Positions 19,296 to 27,928 of a stretch of DNA of 64,000 nucleotides are shown piece after piece. Positions within the stretch are counted from its first letter, which is position 1. Every line of letters starts with the position of its first letter. Origin of the DNA: an uncultured Bacteroidales bacterium. GTDB lineage: Bacteria > Bacteroidota > Bacteroidia > Bacteroidales > Muribaculaceae. The position numbers and the translations under genes are program-made. Location of the stretch: assembly GCA_947072905.1 (NCBI GenBank), contig CAMTKF010000001.1:62001-126000 (forward strand), written 5' to 3'. Below the pieces are notes generated by a model. That model ran no database searches, had not been told where the DNA came from, and saw only the letters and a list, made by a program, of their open reading frames with translations.

Positions 19296-20456
19296 ATGAA
19301 AACTAAAATTGGAGTGTTTTTCGGTGGCCGTTCCACCGAGCATGAAATTTCTATAATTTCTGCCAACCAGGCCATCAATGCTTTCAATCCGGAAAAATAC
19401 GAAATTATTCCAATTTACATCTCAAAAGAAGGCAAATGGTACACAGGTCGTGAACTGCTCACCCTGTCAAACTACCGCAACATACCCGAGCTCCTGAAAA
19501 AGGTTACAGAGATTTACATGAAGCCCATATATGGAGACTTCAATCTTTATAATGCCAAGAAGTCGATGTTTGGCAAAGAGATTTTTGACACTCTCGATCT
19601 TGCCATACCCGTGCTTCACGGAACAAATATGGAAGACGGTCGTTTTGAAGGCCTGCTTGAGACAATCGGTATACCATACGCAGGCTGCGACACACTTGCA
19701 TCGGCAAACGGCATGGATAAAATCACCATGAAGATGATTCTCAGCGCTGATGGTATTCCTGTAGTTGATTATGTGTGGTTTACCGACCACAAGTGGGCCT
19801 CAGACCGCGATGCAATCATAGAAAAGATTGAGAAAAAGTTATCATATCCCGTAATTGTGAAGCCTGCCGACCTCGGTTCATCCATAGGTATCGGCACTGC
19901 CCATGACCGCGAAGCCTTGATTGAAAAAATCAACAATGCCACACGCTTCGCCTCGCGCATCATTGTTGAGCACATGGTAACCAATCTTCGCGAAATAAAT
20001 TGCTCGGTGCTCGGCGATGTTGATGAATATCAGACCTCGGTGCTCGAAGAACCAATCAAAGCAGAAGAAATACTGAGCTACGGCGACAAATACATGGCCG
20101 GCGGCATGCATGCTGCACAAAAGAGAATTCCGGCAGAACTCTCAGCTGATCTCGCCGCAGAATGCTCTCGCTTGGCCGGTGACACATTCAGTGTTCTCGG
20201 ATGCCATGGTGTGAGCCGTGTAGACCTTATAATCGACGCCGATATAAATAAGGTGTATGTAAACGAAATCAACACCATCCCCGGTTCTCTGAGCTATTAC
20301 CTGTGGGAAGCCGGTGGCCTGACATTCGAGGCTCTCATGGATAAACTTGTAAAACTTGCGCTTAAACGTCAGCGCTCGATGCAAAATAAAACCCTTACTT
20401 TCGACCAGAATATCTTCGCTCTTGGAGGCGGAGTAAAAGGTGGATTGAAAAAATAA
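19296..20456 (+). CDS. ddl: D-alanine--D-alanine ligase family protein
   Basis: ATP-grasp ligase that joins two D-alanines (or D-Ala with another D-residue). The start MKTKIGVFFGGRSTEHEISI is the Ddl signature. PVLHGTNMEDGRFEGLLE, GCDTLASANGMDK, VKPADLGSSIGIG and VNEINTIPGS are also present. At 386 residues it is longer than the common ~320-residue type, and the omega-loop region is LSYGDKYMAGG. It resembles a second Ddl subfamily known to me from gut bacteria beside Mur-ligase and hydrolase genes. Specificity for D-Ala over D-Ser or D-Lac is not decided by sequence alone. Third gene of the hydrolase-MurF-like-ddl unit. Confidence 0.88.
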   Translation: MKTKIGVFFGGRSTEHEISIISANQAINAFNPEKYEIIPIYISKEGKWYTGRELLTLSNYRNIPELLKKVTEIYMKPIYGDFNLYNAKKSMFGKEIFDTLDLAIPVLHGTNMEDGRFEGLLETIGIPYAGCDTLASANGMDKITMKMILSADGIPVVDYVWFTDHKWASDRDAIIEKIEKKLSYPVIVKPADLGSSIGIGTAHDREALIEKINNATRFASRIIVEHMVTNLREINCSVLGDVDEYQTSVLEEPIKAEEILSYGDKYMAGGMHAAQKRIPAELSADLAAECSRLAGDTFSVLGCHGVSRVDLIIDADINKVYVNEINTIPGSLSYYLWEAGGLTFEALMDKLVKLALKRQRSMQNKTLTFDQNIFALGGGVKGGLKK

Positions 20457-20466
20457 TCACACTACG

Positions 20467-20520
20467 GTATAAAAATGCAGCCGCTGCGATGAAATAGTCG
20501 CAGCGGCTGCATTTTTATAC
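20467..20520. terminator. Bidirectional terminator between ddl and the winged-helix gene
   Basis: A perfect inverted repeat of 23 bases per arm (left arm from GTATAAAAATGCAG, right arm ending CTGCATTTTTATAC) with an 8-base loop. The A-rich and T-rich ends serve both convergent genes. Confidence 0.92.
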
Positions 20521-20535
20521 ACTACTGTCCGGAGA

Positions 20536-20781
20536 TTATTCCTGTACAAGTGATACAATGAATTCCTTCTCGTCTTCATCGTCCACATTGATTTCGATCT
20601 TACCTTCACGGGCGAGCCAACCAAGTGCGGCGAATGTTTCTTTATCTTTGAGTTTTGTTACTTTCTTGAGTTGTTTGACACCCATGGCATCAGCAGCTGC
20701 AAGAGCCTGCCATATCAGGCCGGCGTTTTTTCCTATTACTTCTGCGTTCATAGTTGAAATTGTTATATTGTTGTTAGACAT
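20536..20781 (-). CDS. Small winged-helix protein (DUF2582-like)
   Basis: An 81-residue acidic protein, MSNNNITISTMNAEVIGKNA at the start, with a helix-turn-helix-like centre (KQLKKVTKLKDKETFAALGWLAREGKI) and a beta-wing before an acidic tail. This matches the small DUF2582 winged-helix family of Bacteroidetes (PF10771). Targets are unknown and direct DNA binding is not proven. It is transcribed alone, convergent with ddl and divergent from rsgA. Confidence 0.75.
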   Translation of the reverse strand: MSNNNITISTMNAEVIGKNAGLIWQALAAADAMGVKQLKKVTKLKDKETFAALGWLAREGKIEINVDDEDEKEFIVSLVQE

Positions 20782-20812
20782 AAGTAGGTTTACGCTACAT
20801 AATAATTTTTTG

Positions 20813-20820
20813 CAAATATA
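20813..20820 (-). promoter_or_regulatory. Putative -7 box (TATATTTG) of the winged-helix gene
   Basis: TATATTTG on the minus strand, 31 bases upstream of the ATG at 20781. No matching -33 element is clear. The rest of the 20821-20953 gap is very AT-rich and shows no gene. Confidence 0.45.
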
Positions 20821-20953
20821 CGGATTTTCTCGTTATTTTATTGCTATTAAAATAACAAAATTAACAAAAAATAGTTGTATTTTTTATAAATATCTATATA
20901 TCAAGTAAATAAAATTTTTCGCTTCTATTATATTTCTTGTATGAAAATTGTTG

Positions 20954-20961
20954 TATCTTTG
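20954..20961 (+). promoter_or_regulatory. Putative -7 box (TATCTTTG) of rsgA
   Basis: TATCTTTG lies 33 bases upstream of the rsgA ATG and fits the TAnnTTTG consensus. The -33 region is not clear. Confidence 0.55.
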
Positions 20962-20994
20962 TAATAAATTTCAAAAGAGACGATTATTATAACA

Positions 20995-21945
20995 ATGCAA
21001 GGTTTAGTAGTAAGAAATACAGGTTCTAATTATATAGTGGCCACTGACAACGATCCGTCGGTGGAAATTCCATGCAAAATAAAAGGAAATTTCAGGATTA
21101 AAGGAATACGCACTACAAATCCGGTGGCAGTTGGCGACCATGTGACCATAGGTACGCCGGGGCCTGACGGAGTTGCGTTTATTACGGCTATTTCACCGCG
21201 CAGAAATTATATAATCCGTCGCGCGAGCAATCTTTCCAAGGAATCCCACATCATTGCGGCCAATGTAGACCTTGCCATGCTGGTGATCACAGTTGCCCAC
21301 CCTACCACATCAACAACTTTCATAGACAGGTTTCTGGCAACAGCGACTGCCTACAACATACCGGCGCTTATAGTCATCAATAAAATAGATCTGCTCACAG
21401 AACCAGAGGACAACGATCTGCTCGAAGCCATCAAATATCTATATACTTCAATTGGCTATCAAGTGGCTTTCATTTCTGCCAAGACCGGCCGGGGTATTGA
21501 TGATCTGCGTAACATAATCAGTGGCAAGATAGTTCTGGTCTCAGGCAACTCAGGTGTTGGTAAATCCACGCTCATAAATGACCTCGTTCCGGGACTTAAC
21601 CTCAAGATATCAGAAATTTCGGCAGTACACGATACCGGGGTTCATACAACCACTTTCAGCGAACTCTTCAGGCTACCGGGTGACGATGGCGGAGCGATTA
21701 TTGACACACCCGGAGTCAGAGGATTCGGTACAATTGACTTCGATAAATATGAGGTAGCGCATTATTTCCCCGAACTTTTTGAGATTTCAAAAGATTGCCG
21801 GTTCAACAATTGCACTCATACACACGAGCCGGGATGTGCGGTGTTGGAAGCTCTTGAAGAAAACCGTATAGCACAGAGCCGCTATGCCTCATACCTCTCG
21901 ATTCTCGACGACGCACAAGACGAAAAATATCGCAAAGGTTATTAA
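20995..21945 (+). CDS. rsgA: Ribosome small-subunit GTPase RsgA
   Basis: A circularly permuted GTPase that helps 30S maturation. An N-terminal OB-fold (about 1-70) is followed by the permuted GTPase motifs in the order NKID (129-132), SAKTG, GNSGVGKST (184-192) and DTPG (237-240). The C-terminal zinc module is CRFNNCTHTHEPGC. The 316 residues are the usual length. It is monocistronic, flanked by a TAnnTTTG promoter and a strong terminator. Confidence 0.96.
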   Translation: MQGLVVRNTGSNYIVATDNDPSVEIPCKIKGNFRIKGIRTTNPVAVGDHVTIGTPGPDGVAFITAISPRRNYIIRRASNLSKESHIIAANVDLAMLVITVAHPTTSTTFIDRFLATATAYNIPALIVINKIDLLTEPEDNDLLEAIKYLYTSIGYQVAFISAKTGRGIDDLRNIISGKIVLVSGNSGVGKSTLINDLVPGLNLKISEISAVHDTGVHTTTFSELFRLPGDDGGAIIDTPGVRGFGTIDFDKYEVAHYFPELFEISKDCRFNNCTHTHEPGCAVLEALEENRIAQSRYASYLSILDDAQDEKYRKGY

Positions 21946-21950
21946 GACAT

Positions 21951-22013
21951 TCAGACATAAAAAAACAGGAACACAGTAAATGACAGCTGTGTTCCTGTTT
22001 TTTTTATGTCTGA
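21951..22013. terminator. Bidirectional terminator between rsgA and tnaA
   Basis: A long inverted repeat (TTCAGACATAAAAAAACAGG ... and its complement, including AACACAG/CTGTGTT) of about 25 bases per arm, with A- and T-tracts on the two sides, separates the convergent genes. Confidence 0.92.
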
Positions 22014-22016
22014 AAA

Positions 22017-23393
22017 TTATTTAAGGGGTTCAAGTTGCACGGTGAAATGGCGCATGAGTTCGGTTTCCCAAACAATCTTATAGCCACGTGTGATGCTCTC
22101 ACGACGGTCAAACACGTTCTTCAGAGCTACAGCAATCACATCCATGTGATTGTTGGTATATACTCGGCGAGCTATGCACAGACGCAGAAGGTCCATACCT
22201 CCGAAACGGTTTTCGCGTGTTACAGGATCACGGTCGGCAAGGATGTATCCGATTTCGCAACCGCGTACACCGGCTTCCTTATACAGCTCTATGGCAAGAG
22301 TCTGGGCAGGGAATTCTTCTTTGGGGACTTTTGTCAGCACAAGACCGGCGTCTACAAAGATTGCATGACCACCCACGGGACGCTGATAAGGAATACCGAA
22401 TTCATCAAGGCGCGAAGCAAGATACTGTACCTGACGTATACGGGTGTCGAGATTTGCAAACTCGGTATTTTCGTCGAGGCCTACCGCCAGAGCTGCCATA
22501 TCGCGACCATTCATACCACCGTAGGTAAGATAACCCTCAAACGGGATGCAATACTTCTTGGCACCCTCATACCAATCCTCGTGGCGGGTGGCGATAAATC
22601 CACCCATGTTCACGATACCGTCTTTCTTGGCCGACATTGTCATGCCGTCGGCGTATGAGAACATTTCGCGGGCTATTTCCTTGATTGTCTTGTCGGCATA
22701 ACCCTCTTCGCGTGTCTTTATGAAGTATGCGTTCTCGGCAAAGCGAGCAGAGTCGAGAATCACACGTTTACCATATTTATCAGCAACACGGCGTACTTCC
22801 TTGAGGTTTTCCATTGATACGGGCTGTCCGCCTGCGGTGTTGTTTGTAACAGTGACTACGATAAATGCTACTTTGTCGCCATTTTCAGCGAGCACTTTCT
22901 CAAGCTTGGCAACATCAACATTGCCCTTGAAAGGCAATTCGAGCTGAGTGTTTTTTGCCTCGTCAATAGTGCAGTCGAGAGCGGTGGCTTTACGGCTCTC
23001 GATGTGACCTTTGGTGGTATCGAAGTGAGAATTACCCGGTACTATGTCGCCTTCTTTCACCAGATGCGAGAACAGCACATTCTCGGCAGCACGACCCTGA
23101 TGGGTAGGAATAACGTATTCAAAGCCGGTGATTCGGGTAATCACATCCTTCAGTTCATAGAATGAGCGCGAACCGGCATAGCTCTCGTCGCCCATCATCA
23201 GCGCAGCCCACTGGCGGTCGCTCATGGCACCGGTGCCCGAGTCGGTCAAGCAATCTATATATACTTGATCGGCAGGTAGTTGAAAAAGATTATAGTGAGC
23301 ATCCTTAATCCATTGCTCACGTTCTTCACGGGTTGAAGTGCGGATATGTTCAACCATTTTTATTTTCCAAGATTCAGCTATAGGTAGTTCCAT
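22017..23393 (-). CDS. tnaA: Tryptophanase (tryptophan indole-lyase)
   Basis: PLP enzyme that cleaves L-tryptophan to indole, pyruvate and ammonia. The 458 residues carry the PLP Lys in SAKKDG (second Lys, K257) and the GGHAIFVDAG and RRVYTNNHMD segments. Two positions separate it from tyrosine phenol-lyase. The residue matching TPL Arg381 lies in RGCEIG, where Ile takes the place of the TPL Arg. The C-terminus reads RHFT, with His as in tryptophanase where TPL has Phe. It is transcribed alone; no TnaC-like Trp-containing leader is visible in the 130 bases upstream. A gut source of indole is implied. Confidence 0.92.
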   Translation of the reverse strand: MELPIAESWKIKMVEHIRTSTREEREQWIKDAHYNLFQLPADQVYIDCLTDSGTGAMSDRQWAALMMGDESYAGSRSFYELKDVITRITGFEYVIPTHQGRAAENVLFSHLVKEGDIVPGNSHFDTTKGHIESRKATALDCTIDEAKNTQLELPFKGNVDVAKLEKVLAENGDKVAFIVVTVTNNTAGGQPVSMENLKEVRRVADKYGKRVILDSARFAENAYFIKTREEGYADKTIKEIAREMFSYADGMTMSAKKDGIVNMGGFIATRHEDWYEGAKKYCIPFEGYLTYGGMNGRDMAALAVGLDENTEFANLDTRIRQVQYLASRLDEFGIPYQRPVGGHAIFVDAGLVLTKVPKEEFPAQTLAIELYKEAGVRGCEIGYILADRDPVTRENRFGGMDLLRLCIARRVYTNNHMDVIAVALKNVFDRRESITRGYKIVWETELMRHFTVQLEPLK

Positions 23394-23419
23394 GGTAGTT
23401 GATTTAAATTATCAATCCT

Positions 23420-23427
23420 CAAAATTA
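23420..23427 (-). promoter_or_regulatory. Putative -7 box (TAATTTTG) of tnaA
   Basis: On the minus strand TAATTTTG lies 26 bases upstream of the tnaA ATG. The -33 element is not clear. Confidence 0.4.
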
Positions 23428-23535
23428 ATCTATTTCTTTAATTTCACATACATAAAAACATGTGTTATTAAGCATATTTCGTATTTTTAACAGATAATTT
23501 TCTGATTTCAACCTTCTATTTAATGATATTATTTG

Positions 23536-23567
23536 TTTGTTTTGTTAATACTTATTGTGTAATTTTG
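23536..23567 (+). promoter_or_regulatory. Promoter of the nitroreductase gene (-33 TTTG / -7 TAATTTTG)
   Basis: TTTG at 23536-23539 (one of three overlapping TTTG units) and TAATTTTG at 23560-23567 are 20 bases apart, the expected layout. The box ends only 9 bases before the ATG at 23577, so the transcript would have almost no leader. Confidence 0.65.
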
Positions 23568-23576
23568 CATCCATAT

Positions 23577-24374
23577 ATGAATATTTTTGAAACCATAAGT
23601 CTGCGTCGCAGTGTCCGCAATTTTGACGGATGCGCTATTTCTGATTCTCAGGCAAAACAGATCAGACAGAGTATACAACGAGCTTCATCTCCTTTTGGAG
23701 GGAAGTATACTATAAAACTTGTAAATGTTGACGATGTTGATGAATTCAAGCCTTCGACCTACGGTGTTATAAAAGGTGCCAGGTCATATCTGTTGCTCGG
23801 TCTTGAAGTCTCAGACCCGCGATCATGGCTCTCGGGGGGATATGCTCTGGAACAGGTTGTGCTCGACATAACTGCCATGCAGTTGGCAACGTGTTGGGTT
23901 TCAGGTACGTTCAAGAGCAGTTCATTTGAGCGTGTGGCAGCCTTGCCACAAGAACAAAAACTTATAGCAGTGATTCCGGTCGGTGTACCTGCCCAACAAA
24001 AAAGCTTCATAGAACGGCTGATGCGTACATTTGCCAAATGCGGCACCCGCAAGCCATTCTCCGACATGTTTTTCATGAATAACTTCTCAACTCCGCTTCC
24101 CGAAGACGGACAATTTGCAAAGCCGCTCGAAATGATGCGCTGGGCACCGTCAGCCGTAAATGCCCAGCCGTGGAGGGCGTTGGTTAAGGGTAATCAAGTT
24201 GATTTTTACTATACCGGCAGTGGTAATGCCAAGATTCTCGATATGGGCATAGGATTGTGCCATTTTGCACTCGCGTGCGAAGCCCTCAATGTGACCGGCG
24301 CATACGTTAATAATGAGTTTCATGAATCAGGACCGGACGGAACCACTTATTTGATTTCGTTTATACAGGCATAA
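23577..24374 (+). CDS. Nitroreductase family protein (TM1586-like)
   Basis: FMN-dependent reductase family. From the start chosen here (MNIFETISLRRSVR) it has 265 residues. It contains two nitroreductase-like halves: SLRRSVRNFDG and LEQVVLDITAMQLATCWVSGTF in the first, and MMRWAPSAVNAQPWR with MGIGLCHFALACEA in the second. This fits the single-chain TM1586-type group and not the usual homodimer. An in-frame ATG at 23523 would add 18 residues, but it lies upstream of the promoter and gives a non-family N-terminus. The electron acceptor is unknown. Monocistronic, with a terminator at the stop. Confidence 0.82.
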   Translation: MNIFETISLRRSVRNFDGCAISDSQAKQIRQSIQRASSPFGGKYTIKLVNVDDVDEFKPSTYGVIKGARSYLLLGLEVSDPRSWLSGGYALEQVVLDITAMQLATCWVSGTFKSSSFERVAALPQEQKLIAVIPVGVPAQQKSFIERLMRTFAKCGTRKPFSDMFFMNNFSTPLPEDGQFAKPLEMMRWAPSAVNAQPWRALVKGNQVDFYYTGSGNAKILDMGIGLCHFALACEALNVTGAYVNNEFHESGPDGTTYLISFIQA

Positions 24375-24419
24375 AAAATCGGTACAGATTCAAGAAGTGC
24401 AGAATCTGTACCGATTTTT
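24374..24419. terminator. Bidirectional terminator between nitroreductase and lipoprotein genes
   Basis: A perfect 18-base stem (AAAAATCGGTACAGATTC and its complement) with a 10-base loop, immediately at the nitroreductase stop; A/T-tracts serve both convergent genes. Confidence 0.92.
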
Positions 24420-24430
24420 AAGAATCTGAT

Positions 24431-25003
24431 TTATTGAGGTATTGCGTAGCTCAAGGTTTCTATGTAATACCCTACGGTAAGGGTTGTATCGGCCGGATTG
24501 ACATTAGCCATTGAGTCAAGACGCGCTTTCATTCCAAGTGCTGAGTTTCCGCTGCGGGCCTCTGCATCGCAATGACCTTCAGCCACCTCTTTTTCATATT
24601 TGGCCACCATAGCGTCAACCTCAGAGCGAGTCACAAAGTTAGGAGTTACGATTCCGGATACGGTGATTGCCTTTTCGGGGCATGAGGGATCGAATGCCCC
24701 ACCGATTGCTTCGGTAGCCACACACATCAGCAATGAAGGAGTAGCTGTTGTATCGGGATTGGCAAGGAAAGCTTTGGTGCCTCCATGCTTGCACAGATGG
24801 CTGCATACGCCCTCAACCGTTACGGTATCACCGGCATATTCAGCCGGATTTGCCAAAAGGCGGTCAACTGTTATCGTGGGGAGTGCTGCCATGCTCAGGC
24901 TGTCGGCATCCGACTCGGCACCTTTACCCGAACCGCCACACGACATAAGTCCGGTGGATGCTACTGCAAGCGCACCGGCAATGATAAATTGTGATAATTT
25001 CAT
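24431..25003 (-). CDS. Lipoprotein with OB-fold-like domain (hypothetical)
   Basis: The N-terminus MKLSQFIIAGALAVASTGLMSC carries a lipobox with Cys22. After a Ser/Ala/Asp linker, the core has ANPAEYAGDTVTVEGVCSHLCKHGGTKAFL and AITVSGIVTPNFV, the beta pattern of bacterial OB-fold-like periplasmic domains. The C-x3-C-K-H-G-G element is notable and could bind metal or be redox-active. A helical EKEVAEGHCDAEA stretch follows. Function unknown; 190 residues, monocistronic with its own promoter. Confidence 0.65.
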   Translation of the reverse strand: MKLSQFIIAGALAVASTGLMSCGGSGKGAESDADSLSMAALPTITVDRLLANPAEYAGDTVTVEGVCSHLCKHGGTKAFLANPDTTATPSLLMCVATEAIGGAFDPSCPEKAITVSGIVTPNFVTRSEVDAMVAKYEKEVAEGHCDAEARSGNSALGMKARLDSMANVNPADTTLTVGYYIETLSYAIPQ

Positions 25004-25048
25004 AAATATTTATTGTATAGATAAATTTCAGGATAATTTGTATTTCTG

Positions 25049-25079
25049 CAAATTTACAAAAAAATCGTACATATTCAAT
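25049..25079 (-). promoter_or_regulatory. Promoter of the OB-fold lipoprotein gene
   Basis: On the minus strand TAAATTTG (25049-25056) is the -7 box, with ATTG (25076-25079) 19 bases upstream as a -33 element. It lies 45 bases upstream of the ATG. Confidence 0.5.
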
Positions 25080-25108
25080 AATTACAGATTTTTTACGTTA
25101 ATAAATAT

Positions 25109-27088
25109 ATGAAATCTGATGTAATAAAATATATCCTTGCAGCATGTATCTTAGCCGGTATGGCTATATCGTTGCCCTCGTGTGGCGGCGCCAAACTCTC
25201 CACTGCCAATGAGCAGATGGCACGTGGCGAATATTTCGATGCAGCCAAGACTTACAGGAAAATATACAATAAACATACAAAAAAAGAAGAACGCCCTCTG
25301 CGTGGCGAAGTTGCTTTCAAAATGGCCGAATGCCATCGTCACCTCAACCAATTCCAAAGAGCTGCGGCTGCATACCAGAATGCAATACGCTATGAATGGC
25401 CCGACACAATGGCCTATCTCTATCTTGCCGAGATGCAACATGGTGCCGGACAATATGCGCAGGCGGTAAAAAGCTACGAAGCATTCCTCGACATGCGTCC
25501 CGACAGCAAGGAGGCTCAAACCGGCCTCGCCGGTGCGAAAAAAGCACTGGCCAAGAGTGGCGGCACACGATACGTTGTGCGCAAGGCCGACATGTTCAAT
25601 TCTCCACGCAGCGACTTCTCGCCTATGTTTGTGCCGGGACAATACGACAGGCTTTATTTCTCAACCACACGCGAGAAAGTCAACGGTCCGCGCAGCGAAA
25701 TAACCGGTATGAAAAAAGGTGATATATGGTTTGCCTCAAAAAATGAACAAGGTGTATGGCAACGCCCCGAACCGGTTGAGGGCGAACTGAATACCGAAAT
25801 GGACGAAGGCATAATGAGCTTCTCTCCGGATGGCAACATGATGTATCTGACACGTGCACGCCGCGAACCCAATTCGCCCACCACCGTAGAGATATTCACT
25901 TCGCAACGCAGCGATGCCAAGTGGAGTGCTCCCGTTAAATATGTAATCTCGGGTGATACCCTCTCGGCTATGGGTCACCCGGCTGTTTCGCCGGACGGTC
26001 AATGGCTATATTTCTCAAGCGACATGCCCGGCGGCTCGGGCCAAAGGGATATATGGCGCGTAAACCTGATTGAAAAAGTAGGAACTCTTGAGAATCTCGG
26101 CGAGTGGATCAATACTCCGGGCGATGAAATGTTTCCTTTCGTCCGCTCCGATTCTGTCTTATACTTCGCATCAGACGGCCATCCCGGTTATGGAGGTCTC
26201 GACCTCTTCAGAGCAGAGCTTAAGAAATCGGGCGGCTGGCAGGTGACTAACATGGGCACACCGGTAAATTCCTCGGCAGACGATTTCGGAATAACATTCG
26301 GCGAGGGCGAAAGCGGATTTTTCTCTTCAAACCGCAATGACGCCCGCGGCTATGATGCAATATACTCTTTTGAACTGCCTGATCTTAAGATATTGATTTC
26401 TGGCTGGGTGCTCGACAAGGATGAAGAACCCGTACCAAATGCAGTCATAAGAATTGTAGGAAACGACGGCTCAAATCAGAAGCAGGTAGCACGCGACGAC
26501 GGCTCTTTCTCGTTTCCGCTGCAACGTGGTGTCAGCTACGTGATGCTTGCCGGCGCAAAAGGGTATCTTAATGCCCGTCAGGAATTTACGAGCGATACAG
26601 CCGAAGAAGATGCTGAGTATGGCGTTGACTTCATACTGGCTTCGATTCACAAGCCTGTGGTGATTGACAATATATTCTACGATTTTGACAAAGCCACACT
26701 AAGACCGGAATCAAAAGAAGCTCTTGACGAAATGGTGCAGGTACTCAAAGATAATCCAAACGTGACTATCGAAATGGCATCGCACACCGACCGCAAGGGT
26801 ACAGATGAATACAACATCAACCTTTCGAGCCGCCGCGCACAATCTGTTATAGATTATCTGATTGAAAATGGCATCTCTGCTGACCGCTTGCAAAGTCAGG
26901 GCTATGGAGAATCGCGCCCCAAGACTATCACTAAAAAACTTGCGCGCGTATATCCGCAATTTAAGGAAGGCGACATCCTTACTGAAGATTACATCCTTCA
27001 GCTCAGCCCCGAAGATCAGGAAATAGCCGATCAAATCAATCGTCGCACAGAGTTCCAGGTACTCTCTATTGACTATCAAATGTTCTGA
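25109..27088 (+). CDS. OmpA-family lipoprotein with TPR and PD40 repeats (PorE-like architecture)
   Basis: Predicted outer-membrane lipoprotein of 659 residues, lipobox Cys25 (LPSCGG). Domains in order: TPR helices (about 30-150), WD40/PD40-like propeller blades (about 160-430; repeated SPDG and YFSS phrases), a carboxypeptidase-regulatory-like domain (about 430-520), and an OmpA-C peptidoglycan-binding domain (about 525-650) with YDFDKATLRPES, ASHTDRKGTDEYN and LSSRRAQSVIDYL. This order matches PorE of the type IX secretion system, but Bacteroidetes encode several proteins of this design, so that identity is only possible. It starts the operon with the GSCFA and murF-alr genes. Confidence 0.82.
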   Translation: MKSDVIKYILAACILAGMAISLPSCGGAKLSTANEQMARGEYFDAAKTYRKIYNKHTKKEERPLRGEVAFKMAECHRHLNQFQRAAAAYQNAIRYEWPDTMAYLYLAEMQHGAGQYAQAVKSYEAFLDMRPDSKEAQTGLAGAKKALAKSGGTRYVVRKADMFNSPRSDFSPMFVPGQYDRLYFSTTREKVNGPRSEITGMKKGDIWFASKNEQGVWQRPEPVEGELNTEMDEGIMSFSPDGNMMYLTRARREPNSPTTVEIFTSQRSDAKWSAPVKYVISGDTLSAMGHPAVSPDGQWLYFSSDMPGGSGQRDIWRVNLIEKVGTLENLGEWINTPGDEMFPFVRSDSVLYFASDGHPGYGGLDLFRAELKKSGGWQVTNMGTPVNSSADDFGITFGEGESGFFSSNRNDARGYDAIYSFELPDLKILISGWVLDKDEEPVPNAVIRIVGNDGSNQKQVARDDGSFSFPLQRGVSYVMLAGAKGYLNARQEFTSDTAEEDAEYGVDFILASIHKPVVIDNIFYDFDKATLRPESKEALDEMVQVLKDNPNVTIEMASHTDRKGTDEYNINLSSRRAQSVIDYLIENGISADRLQSQGYGESRPKTITKKLARVYPQFKEGDILTEDYILQLSPEDQEIADQINRRTEFQVLSIDYQMF

Positions 27089-27090
27089 TT

Positions 27091-27924
27091 ATGAAATTCC
27101 GTACGGAAATAGGAACCCTGAAGGGCGGATTCAACATAAGCCATGACGATCGCATAGTGCTGCTCGGCTCATGTTTTGCTGACAATGTAGGCGAGCGGCT
27201 CCGGCAAGATGGCTTCAACGTGGTGTATAATCCACTTGGACCATTGTTCAATCCCGCCTCTATTTTCTCAGTATTGAAACGCGGGCGCAAGGAGTTTTCG
27301 CCTGACGAATTTATAAATTTCAACGGCGTATGGCATGCCCTAAGCTTCGCCAACCGATATCAGGACAGCGACCCTGTCCGGCTTGCCGACACTCTTAACT
27401 CAGAATACATTGCCTTATGCGATGCAATTGAAAATGCCACCGTGCTTATCATCACATTCGGAACAAACAAGGTTTATGAGCTGGCGTCGGATAATTCCAT
27501 TGCAGGTAATTGCCACAAACTGCCGGCTGCATTTTTTCATGAAAGATTTCTGCCTGTAGAGGAAATACTCGCTCTGGCAAATGGACTGTCTTTCGGTCCT
27601 AAAACCATATTCACACTAAGTCCTGTAAGATACCCCGGCGACGGACTTCCGCAGGGCTTTTTGTCTAAAGCGACATTGCGTGTGGCCATTGATCAACTGT
27701 GCGCTGCTGTCGGTGCCGACTATTTTCCGTCATACGAGATAGTAAACGATGATCTGCGCGATTACAGATTCTACAATCCCGACTTGCGTCATGTCTCTGA
27801 CATGGCTGTAACATATATTTACGAACATTTTTCAGATACTTACTTTTCCAAAGATACAATTGCCCGTGCGGAGATTTGTCATAAACAATTTCTACGCAGC
27901 GCACACCGACAAATTATAAAATAA
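27091..27924 (+). CDS. GSCFA-domain protein
   Basis: The 277 residues contain the name-giving LLGSCFADNVGERL near the N-terminus, then YNPLGPLFNPASI, FGTNKVYE, TLSPVRYPGDG and SYEIVNDDLRDYRFYNPDLRH. It belongs to the GSCFA family (PF08885), related in fold to SGNH/GDSL esterases: the Ser in GSCFA and the His region DLRH would be the catalytic sites. No signal peptide. The substrate is unknown. It starts 2 bases after the OmpA-family gene and ends 4 bases before murF-alr, so a cell-wall role is plausible by context. Confidence 0.82.
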   Translation: MKFRTEIGTLKGGFNISHDDRIVLLGSCFADNVGERLRQDGFNVVYNPLGPLFNPASIFSVLKRGRKEFSPDEFINFNGVWHALSFANRYQDSDPVRLADTLNSEYIALCDAIENATVLIITFGTNKVYELASDNSIAGNCHKLPAAFFHERFLPVEEILALANGLSFGPKTIFTLSPVRYPGDGLPQGFLSKATLRVAIDQLCAAVGADYFPSYEIVNDDLRDYRFYNPDLRHVSDMAVTYIYEHFSDTYFSKDTIARAEICHKQFLRSAHRQIIK

Positions 27925-27928
27925 GGTC

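Noticed and set aside
22017-23393. Tyrosine phenol-lyase
   Set aside because: The residue equivalent to TPL Arg381 is Ile and the C-terminal Phe of TPL is His, as in tryptophanase.
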